Assembly (NCBI GenBank): GCA_019639055.1
Contig: JAHBSP010000001.1
Coordinates: forward strand, 119,628-162,107
DNA length: 42,480 nucleotides
Origin: Microbacteriaceae bacterium
GTDB taxonomy: Bacteria; Actinomycetota; Actinomycetes; Actinomycetales; Microbacteriaceae
Direction of reading: 5' to 3'
The position numbers and the translations under genes were made by a program. The notes below the pieces were generated by a model, which was not told the DNA's origin, ran no database searches, and saw nothing but the letters and a program-made list of their open reading frames with translations. This document shows positions 36,212-42,480 of this stretch, piece after piece (position 1 is the stretch's first letter; each line of letters opens with the position of its first letter).

Positions 36212-36225
36212 TCAGCAGTAATTTA

Positions 36226-36231
36226 ATTGTA
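36226..36231 (-). promoter_or_regulatory. Candidate -10 for gap
   Basis: On the minus strand TACAAT lies about 41 nt before the gap start, in a spacer rich in A and T. The -35 is poor. It would give a leader of about 35 nt that contains the GGAG ribosome binding site. Confidence 0.35.
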
Positions 36232-36267
36232 TTAATTCCGAATTTTCAGTATTTCTTTAAGCAAAAA

Positions 36268-36867
36268 TTATCTAGAAACTTTACCGAAACGTTCTTGAAC
36301 GTTCTCCCAGTTCACGATGTTCCAGAAAGCTTTCACGTAATCGGCTCGGACGTTCTTGTAGTCAAGGTAGTAGGCGTGCTCCCACACATCGAGCATCAGC
36401 AGTGGGGTAACACCAGCTGGGATGTTCGACTGCTGATCAAAGAGCTGGAATACTGCAAGATTGTCACCAATAGCATCATGTGCCAGAACTGACCAACCAG
36501 ATCCCTGCACTCCAAGAGCGGTTGCTGTGAAATGTGCCTGGAATTTGTCGAAAGAGCCAAATTGATCATCAATTGCAGATGCTAAAGCGCCTGTAGGCTT
36601 GTCGCCTCCATCTGGGGAAAGGTTAGTCCAGAAAACAGTGTGGTTGATGTGACCACCAAGGTTGAAAGCAAGATCTTTTTCTAGCTTATTTACAGCAGCG
36701 AAATCATTCTTGTCACGAGCATCCTGCAGCTGTTCAAGCGCGGTGTTTGCACCGTTGACATACGCTTGGTGATGCTTTGAGTGATGCAATTCCATAATTT
36801 GACCACTGATGTGCGGTGCTAGGGCACCGTAGTCATAAGAAAGTTCGGGAAGTGTGTACTTAGCCAT
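36268..36867 (-). CDS. sodA: Superoxide dismutase, Fe/Mn type
   Basis: A 199-aa cytoplasmic superoxide dismutase. The metal ligands are H28 (ELHHSKHH), H76 (GGHINHT), D160 and H164 ([12 protein letters not shown]). The glutamine near the metal is in DQQSN (about 144-148), as in Mn-type enzymes and mycobacterial SodA, so metal choice (Mn, Fe or both) is uncertain. No signal peptide is seen. GGAG is 8 nt before the ATG. It sits between whiA and gap on the same strand. Confidence 0.96.
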   Translation of the reverse strand: MAKYTLPELSYDYGALAPHISGQIMELHHSKHHQAYVNGANTALEQLQDARDKNDFAAVNKLEKDLAFNLGGHINHTVFWTNLSPDGGDKPTGALASAIDDQFGSFDKFQAHFTATALGVQGSGWSVLAHDAIGDNLAVFQLFDQQSNIPAGVTPLLMLDVWEHAYYLDYKNVRADYVKAFWNIVNWENVQERFGKVSR

Positions 36868-36930
36868 TTGGAATCTCCATTTTTCTTTTCAAACTGTTTC
36901 CAAGTCTACTCCCGCTACGGATTCTTGGGG

Positions 36931-37911
36931 CTAATTCAAATCGAAATCTAAAGGAACACTGGCCTCAGTATTAGGAATTCCCAAATCAGCAGCTTTTTTA
37001 TCAGCCATTGCCAGCAACCGACGAATACGTCCAGCTATTGCATCCTTAGTCATAACTGGATTTGCCTTTTGACCGAGTTCATCTAAGGACGAATCGCGGT
37101 GAGTAATTCTAAGTTCGCCAGCATATTTTAAGTGGTCTGGAACCTCATCCCCTAGAATTTCTAGCGCTCGCTCCACTCTGGCACATGCTGCTACAGCCGC
37201 TGCAGCACTTCTACGCAAGTTAGCGTCATCGAAGTTAACCAGGCGGTTAGCCTTGGCCCTAACCTCTCTGCGCTGTTTGAGTTCATTCCAGTTTGAAAGT
37301 ACTTTTACCGAACCAATTGCTCCCAAAATAGCTGAAATCGACTCCCCTTCGCGAATAACAACACGATGAATCTGTCGCACCTCTTTTGCCTTAGCCACTG
37401 CACCAAGTCGTCTTGCTGCACCTACTAAAGCCATTGCAGACTCTGAAGTAGGACAACTTACCTCCAGGCTGGCACTTGATCTTCCCGGATCAGAAAGTGT
37501 TCCGTGGGCAAGAATTGCGCCACGCCAGAGTGCAGCAGTTTGGCTTATCGGCCCATTTACAACCTGTGCCGGGACACCTCTTATGGATAAATTACGTGAA
37601 TCCAGCAGTCCGATCTGTCTTGCTAAAATTTCAGCGCCTTGGACCCTAACTAAAAACTTCTCACCCTTACGTCCAGTAGATGAACCACTATGAGCAATCT
37701 CCGCTTTGACGTTATAAAGCTGTGCTAGATCTAGTGCTAAGCGTTTTGCAATTTCGGGAGTTTCCACTTCGGCTTCAATAGCTATGCGTCCTGAAATTAC
37801 GTGCAAACCACCTGCGAATCTTAATAAACCGGTAATTTCTCCAACCCGCTCATCAAAACTACCTAAAGGAAGTGAAACTAACTCAACTTTAAGTTCACCA
37901 GTTAGCGCCAA
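36931..37911 (-). CDS. whiA: WhiA-type DNA-binding regulator
   Basis: A 326-aa WhiA protein. The N-terminal LAGLIDADG-like domain (about 1-190; [23 protein letters not shown] near the start) lacks endonuclease activity in this family; the C-terminal helix-turn-helix lies about 215-315 ([26 protein letters not shown]). In sporulating relatives it works with WhiB in division control. It starts at TTG 37909-37911, 3 nt after the rapZ stop, with GGGAGG 9 nt upstream. The YvcK/GlmR gene usually found between rapZ and whiA is absent. Confidence 0.94.
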   Translation of the reverse strand: MALTGELKVELVSLPLGSFDERVGEITGLLRFAGGLHVISGRIAIEAEVETPEIAKRLALDLAQLYNVKAEIAHSGSSTGRKGEKFLVRVQGAEILARQIGLLDSRNLSIRGVPAQVVNGPISQTAALWRGAILAHGTLSDPGRSSASLEVSCPTSESAMALVGAARRLGAVAKAKEVRQIHRVVIREGESISAILGAIGSVKVLSNWNELKQRREVRAKANRLVNFDDANLRRSAAAAVAACARVERALEILGDEVPDHLKYAGELRITHRDSSLDELGQKANPVMTKDAIAGRIRRLLAMADKKAADLGIPNTEASVPLDFDLN

Positions 37912-37914
37912 TGC

Positions 37915-38784
37915 TTATTCCCTCCCTAAATCACGGTGTTGCTGCGAAACTGCCAGCCCATCAATACTATTGAGTAATTTGGCTAACTCCGAAACTATGA
38001 CAACGGAGCGATGCTTTCCCCCAGTGCATCCAATAGCAATGGTTGCGTGCGGCTTATCTTCGCGAATATATCCCTCAAAAACAGGGTTAAGAGTTTTAGT
38101 TACTCCTTCAAGAAACTCTTCGACACCCGGTTGAGATAAAACAAAATCTCTAACAGCTTTATCGTTGCCAGTAAGCTCCCGGAGTGCCGGCTCCCAGTAA
38201 GGATTAGCGATAAATCTGGCATCAAAAACGATATCAGCATCACTTGGTAAACCGTATTTAAAACCAAAACTCAGCAGCGATAACTTAATTGCCTTTGTAA
38301 ACTCATCGCTAAAAAGTTCTTTTACTTTCCGCGCTAGCTGGTGGATGTTTAAATCCGAAGTGTCGATAACGAATTCAGCCGCTTCTTTGAGCGGTTCAAG
38401 TAATTTTCTTTCAGCCTGAATGCCATCCAGAATCGTGCCATCATCCTGGAGCGGATGTGGACGTCTCGTTGCCTCAAAACGTTTCACCAATACATCGTCA
38501 CGGCAATCAAGGAAAAGGATACGTAAATCTACATCTCCACGAATCTGCTCCATTACACTTTGAAGTTCGTGAAAAAAATCTCCACCTCGAACATCAACAA
38601 CAGCTGCAATTTTCGGCAGCTTCACACCAGCCCTATCGGTTAACTGCACTAGTGGAGTCATTATCTGTGGCGGTAGATTATCGATTACATACCAACGGAG
38701 ATCTTCAAGGGCGTGTGCAACAGTGGAACGACCAGCACCGCTCATCCCTGTGACAACTAAAAATTTTGCAGATTCTTCACTCAT
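37915..38784 (-). CDS. rapZ: RapZ-family nucleotide-binding protein
   Basis: A 289-aa RapZ/YvcJ protein. The Walker A-like GMSGAGRST lies at about 13-21; the C-terminal domain carries FGFKYGLP, DARFIANPYW and IGCTGGKHRSV, which bind glucosamine-6-phosphate or RNA in the E. coli homologue. In actinobacteria the role is less clear, probably in amino-sugar or nucleotide signalling. Translation is likely coupled to whiA. An upstream TAAAGT lies 8 nt before the ATG. Confidence 0.95.
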   Translation of the reverse strand: MSEESAKFLVVTGMSGAGRSTVAHALEDLRWYVIDNLPPQIMTPLVQLTDRAGVKLPKIAAVVDVRGGDFFHELQSVMEQIRGDVDLRILFLDCRDDVLVKRFEATRRPHPLQDDGTILDGIQAERKLLEPLKEAAEFVIDTSDLNIHQLARKVKELFSDEFTKAIKLSLLSFGFKYGLPSDADIVFDARFIANPYWEPALRELTGNDKAVRDFVLSQPGVEEFLEGVTKTLNPVFEGYIREDKPHATIAIGCTGGKHRSVVIVSELAKLLNSIDGLAVSQQHRDLGRE

Positions 38785-38855
38785 TGCTAAATACTTTATT
38801 GCTTCACCGCAAATTACGCAGAGAAAATGGTGAAATCTCTTGAAAATATCGCTAT

Positions 38856-40721
38856 TTAGCTGTTTTGTTCTAAATTATTCAAAAATTCTTTGAGATTTTG
38901 AGTGAGCACTGGGCCCATTCCTTCTACTTGAGAAATCTCTGTTTCGCTGGCGGCTTTTAGTGACTGCACTGAGCCAAAAACTTCAATTAACGCTTGTATA
39001 CGCTTCTCTCCTAAACCGGGAATTTCAGACAATACGCTTTGAATAGCTTTTCGCCGTTTCGACCGCTGATAGGTGATTGCGAACCTGTGTGCCTCATCTC
39101 GAAGTCTTTGTAACAGAAAAAGTGCTTCGCTGTTTCGAGGAAGGATACGTGGATAGTCTTCTCCAGGGATCCAGATTTCTTCAAGCCTTTTAGCAATTCC
39201 AGCCACAGGAATTTTAATCCCAAGTTCGCCAATAGCTCGTTTTGCCGCATTGACTTGAGGTAGACCACCATCAATCAGTAGTAACTGCGGCGGGTATGCG
39301 AACCGCTTAGAAGCCTCGCTAGCATCTTCATCCAAATTCACTAATAGATATTTTGCGCGCCTGGAAATTACTTGATGGATTGAAGCAGTGTCATCTGTTG
39401 TGTCTACAACTTGGAAGTGACGATAGTGATTTTTCTTAGGCAAAGCGTCTTCAAAAACCACCATTGAAGCGACAACGTCAGTCCCTGAAAGATGCGAGAC
39501 ATCGTAACACTCGATCCGTAAAGGAATTTCTGGAAGATCTAAATATTTTGCTAAATCTGTGAGTGCATTCGATCGTGAAATGTAATCACTCGCTCTTTTC
39601 ATAGAGTTTGCTAAAAGTGTTTCTTTAGCATTCTTTACTACTGTCTCCATTAGTGCGCTTCTTTTACCGCGCTCTGGTACAGAAATTTCTACCTTACCGC
39701 CACGGATTTCTTCTAAAAGTTGTGTCACAGTCGCAGAATTCTCAACACTCGCTGATACAAGAATTTCCGCTGGAGGTTTATCGGCCTCATAACTACGGAC
39801 TATGGCTGCCTCTAGGAGCTCAGCGTCAGTAGTTTCGACCTCTTTGACTAGATTCCAACTGCTTGCACCCCGTATAGCTCCACCGCGAACAATAAATCTA
39901 GAAATTGCGGCACTTAGTTCATCCGAAAAGATAGCGAAGATATCGGCGTCGAGGCTATCCGAAAGGACTACAGAAGTCTTTTCAAGCACCGCTTCCATAG
40001 CCAGAAAACGATCACGATATTTGGCTGCAGTCTCATAATCCTGATCAGCTGCCGCTTTTTCCATTTTCTTCCGCATTTGATTTACAATTTTGCGGTTATT
40101 TCCAAGTTCACTGAAAAATTTCACAAAAGCATCGACCATTTTGCGGTGTTCAGCAATTGTCACTCTTTGGGAGCAGGGACCAGCACATTTGCCTATCTGA
40201 CTTGCGAAACAAGGGCGCCCGGTTTGCATAGCCCTTTTATAGTCTGAATCTTTGCAAGTGCGTATCGGAAATGCGCGTTGGGCAAGAGCTAAAACTTCTC
40301 TAATCGCCCAAGCCTTTGGGTAAGGTCCGAAGAACCTAGCACCCTTAATCCGCTTATTTCTGGTGATAATCGCTCGAGGAGCTTCATCACCCAGAGTTAC
40401 CGCCAGATAAGGATAGGACTTATCGTCTTTAAAAGTTACGTTAAATGGCGGATCAAACTCTTTAATCCAGGTGTATTCAAGCTGAAGTGACTCTAATTCA
40501 CTAGAAACTAAGGTCCAGTCAACAGAAACCGCAGTTGCAATCATCTTAGCTGTGCGTGGAGCCAGTTTAGATGCCTCAACAAAGTAACTAGTTAGGCGTG
40601 AACGTAAGTTCTTGGCCTTACCAACATAAAGAACCCGCCCACTTTCATCACGGTAACGATATACACCGGGAGAAGTTGGGATGCTTGAAGTTGCTGGTCT
40701 CCAGCTCGGGCCAGTTTTCAT
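38856..40721 (-). CDS. uvrC: UvrABC excinuclease subunit C
   Basis: A 621-aa nucleotide excision repair endonuclease. In order: GIY-YIG nuclease (SPGVYRYRDESGRVLYVGKAKNLR, about 18-40), cysteines CFASQIGKCAGPC near 165-178, a UVR/UvrB-binding helix (about 205-245), the C-terminal RNase H-like nuclease (RIECYDVSHLSGTDVVASMV), LLIDGGLPQVNAA, and helix-hairpin-helix motifs (EIPGLGEKRIQALIE; SQVEGMG) near the end. The start overlaps the uvrA stop by one base (TGATG), giving coupled synthesis. Confidence 0.97.
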   Translation of the reverse strand: MKTGPSWRPATSSIPTSPGVYRYRDESGRVLYVGKAKNLRSRLTSYFVEASKLAPRTAKMIATAVSVDWTLVSSELESLQLEYTWIKEFDPPFNVTFKDDKSYPYLAVTLGDEAPRAIITRNKRIKGARFFGPYPKAWAIREVLALAQRAFPIRTCKDSDYKRAMQTGRPCFASQIGKCAGPCSQRVTIAEHRKMVDAFVKFFSELGNNRKIVNQMRKKMEKAAADQDYETAAKYRDRFLAMEAVLEKTSVVLSDSLDADIFAIFSDELSAAISRFIVRGGAIRGASSWNLVKEVETTDAELLEAAIVRSYEADKPPAEILVSASVENSATVTQLLEEIRGGKVEISVPERGKRSALMETVVKNAKETLLANSMKRASDYISRSNALTDLAKYLDLPEIPLRIECYDVSHLSGTDVVASMVVFEDALPKKNHYRHFQVVDTTDDTASIHQVISRRAKYLLVNLDEDASEASKRFAYPPQLLLIDGGLPQVNAAKRAIGELGIKIPVAGIAKRLEEIWIPGEDYPRILPRNSEALFLLQRLRDEAHRFAITYQRSKRRKAIQSVLSEIPGLGEKRIQALIEVFGSVQSLKAASETEISQVEGMGPVLTQNLKEFLNNLEQNS

Positions 40722-42480
40722 CAGACCTTGAGAATTTCCTTCAAAAACGCCCCTGTGTAACTGCTCTTGTTTTTAGCAATATCCTCGGGGGTGCCGGTGG
40801 CGCTAATTGTGCCCCCACCGTCGCCACCCTCAGGACCTAAATCAATCACCCAATCGGCGCTTTTAATGACATCGAGATTGTGTTCGATGACTATAACAGT
40901 GTTTCCTTTATCAGCGAGGTCTGCCAAAACCGCTAAAAGTTTAGCGATGTCATCAAAATGTAGTCCAGTAGTTGGCTCATCTAAAACATAAACAGTTCTA
41001 CCTGTAGATCGCTTCTGCAACTCAGTAGCGAGTTTCACACGCTGCGCTTCACCACCGGAGAGAGTTGTAGCGCTTTGTCCGAGCCGCACATACCCCAAGC
41101 CGACATCTACCAGCGTGTTCAAGAATCTTGCAATATACGGAATTGGCGCAAAGAATTCGGCAGCATCGGAAATTGGCATTTCAAGAACTTCGGAAATGTT
41201 TTTACCCTTGTATTTGACCGCCAATGTGTCACGGTTGTACCTGCTGCCATTACAAACCTCGCAAGTAACATACACATCGGGAAGGAAGTTCATTTCAATC
41301 TTGATGGTGCCATCCCCCGTGCAAGCTTCACAGCGTCCACCCTTTACATTGAAACTAAATCGCCCCTGCTGGTAGCCGCGCATTTTCGCATCCTGAGTTT
41401 CAGCAAAGAGCGCACGAATTTTGTCGAATACGCCAGTATAGGTTGCGGGGTTAGATCTAGGAGTTCTCCCAATTGGAGCCTGATCAACGTGAACAACTTT
41501 ATCCAGATGTTCAAGTCCCAAAACTCGTTTATGTTGTGCGGGTACTTGCCTGGCGTTATTCAACTTATTTGCGAGGACCTTGTAAAGAACTTCGTTTATA
41601 AGTGTGGATTTCCCACTCCCGCTCACGCCAGTAATCGCGGTGAGAACCCCGATCGGGATGCTTGCTGTGACATTTTTAAGATTATTAGCTGACGCACCTT
41701 CAACAATAATTTGCTTCTCTGAATCTACCTTGCGACGTTTTTTGGGAGTTTCGATTTTCTTACGACCAGAGAGGTAGGCCCCGGTTATGGATTTCTGGTT
41801 CTCAAGCAGTGACGCTAAAGATCCAGAGTGAACAACTTCTCCACCTAATTCGCCAGCATTCGGACCGATATCCACAATCCAGTCGGCTGCATGAACCGTT
41901 TCTTCATCGTGTTCCACCACGATTAGGGTATTTCCAATATCTCGAAGCCTGAGCAGTGTGCCGATGAGTTTACGGTTATCACGCTGATGCAACCCGATCG
42001 ATGGCTCATCAAGAACATAAAGCACCCCTGTAAGTGCCGAACCAATTTGCGTTGCTAGACGGATGCGCTGTGCCTCACCACCTGAGAGAGTTGCAGCATG
42101 CCTCGAGAGTGTCAAATAATTTAGTCCAACTTCAACAAGGAAATTGATGCGTTCCTGCACTTCTCGCAAAACTTGGGCAGCAATTTTGGCCTGTGACAGG
42201 TTCAAATCAAGACTGTTAAAGAAGTCCTTAGCTGCTCCTAAATTTAAATTAGTGGCGTCAATGATTGATAACCCGCCTACAGTTATTGCTAAGACTGCAG
42301 GTTTAAGTCTTGCCCCATTACAACTAGGGCAAGGAACCTCTCGCAGATATTCTCCCCAGCGTTCTGAACTCCAACTTCCATCAGCCTGCTGATAGGTACG
42401 CTGAATAAATGGAACTACACCTTCGAATCCGCTGGTGTATGAAACATCTCTGCCCCATTTATTACGCCAAGAAACATCGA
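40721..42480 (-). CDS. uvrA: UvrABC excinuclease subunit A, C-terminal part
   Basis: The last 585 residues of the damage-recognition ATPase; the start lies beyond the right window edge, so roughly 40% is missing compared with the ~950-aa family. Visible parts are a CPSCNGARL zinc-module half, the first ABC signature [12 protein letters not shown] with [14 protein letters not shown], the second Walker [12 protein letters not shown], the zinc finger CEACTGDG...[10 protein letters not shown], and the second signature [12 protein letters not shown] with [14 protein letters not shown]. The frame stays open to the last base. It is co-transcribed with uvrC. Confidence 0.97.
   Translation of the reverse strand, partial: DVSWRNKWGRDVSYTSGFEGVVPFIQRTYQQADGSWSSERWGEYLREVPCPSCNGARLKPAVLAITVGGLSIIDATNLNLGAAKDFFNSLDLNLSQAKIAAQVLREVQERINFLVEVGLNYLTLSRHAATLSGGEAQRIRLATQIGSALTGVLYVLDEPSIGLHQRDNRKLIGTLLRLRDIGNTLIVVEHDEETVHAADWIVDIGPNAGELGGEVVHSGSLASLLENQKSITGAYLSGRKKIETPKKRRKVDSEKQIIVEGASANNLKNVTASIPIGVLTAITGVSGSGKSTLINEVLYKVLANKLNNARQVPAQHKRVLGLEHLDKVVHVDQAPIGRTPRSNPATYTGVFDKIRALFAETQDAKMRGYQQGRFSFNVKGGRCEACTGDGTIKIEMNFLPDVYVTCEVCNGSRYNRDTLAVKYKGKNISEVLEMPISDAAEFFAPIPYIARFLNTLVDVGLGYVRLGQSATTLSGGEAQRVKLATELQKRSTGRTVYVLDEPTTGLHFDDIAKLLAVLADLADKGNTVIVIEHNLDVIKSADWVIDLGPEGGDGGGTISATGTPEDIAKNKSSYTGAFLKEILKV

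Noticed and set aside
41075..41692. 205-codon plus-strand open frame inside uvrA
   Set aside because: It is antisense to the second ATPase half of UvrA; its translation shows no domain.

Overview
The window looks like part of a small, gene-dense chromosome from a low-to-mid-40s %GC (by eye) member of the Actinomycetota. The best guess is a streamlined, probably aquatic Microbacteriaceae-like lineage. The reasons are actinobacteria-specific genes (opcA, whiA, a DUF3099-type protein, a SURF1/fabG/serB block), actinobacterial order (suf – ctaA/ctaB – tkt-tal-pgi-zwf-opcA-pgl – secG-tpiA-pgk-gap – whiA-rapZ-uvrC-uvrA), very short spacers, many 1-4 bp start/stop overlaps and many starts that look leaderless. 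The family assignment is inference; no 16S gene is present. No mobile element, prophage, CRISPR array or rRNA is seen. No gene-free stretch exceeds about 150 bp.

Region 1 (1-11,900) holds a broken M20-type metallopeptidase gene, tRNA-Leu(GAG) and a polyamine import and catabolism locus. The locus contains a GABA aminotransferase (gabT), a second unusual class III aminotransferase, a potABCD-type ABC transporter read in the opposite direction, a gamma-aminobutyraldehyde dehydrogenase, an Lrp/AsnC regulator and a putrescine-aminotransferase-like enzyme. A coherent route is putrescine uptake, then 4-aminobutanal, then GABA, then succinate semialdehyde; no succinate-semialdehyde dehydrogenase is present here. 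An SGNH hydrolase follows.

Region 2 (11,900-18,900) is a set of housekeeping genes in short divergent or convergent units: an alpha/beta hydrolase, a DEDDh exonuclease, rpmE2 (zinc-independent L31), a lone ABC ATPase, serB, fabG, a small DUF3099-like membrane protein, SURF1 and an ABC-F protein.

Region 3 (18,900-24,900) is the SUF iron-sulfur operon (sufB, sufD, Rieske ferredoxin, sufC, sufT-like) followed by heme A synthesis genes ctaA and ctaB. sufB, sufD, the Rieske gene and ctaA each contain several small indels that break the frame while protein similarity continues in the next frame. Nearly all other genes are intact, so these are most simply local consensus errors.

Region 4 (24,900-42,480) is central carbon metabolism. 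A tightly coupled pentose-phosphate operon (tkt-tal-pgi-zwf-opcA-pgl) meets a convergent block (secG, tpiA-pgk-gap, Fe/Mn superoxide dismutase, whiA-rapZ, uvrC-uvrA). uvrA runs off the right edge.

I did not find a convincing wholly new system. The most interesting items are the polyamine locus with its shared near-identical start-proximal promoter motif and palindromes, the hairpin leader of rpmE2, the widespread leaderless-type starts and the indel-rich SUF segment.
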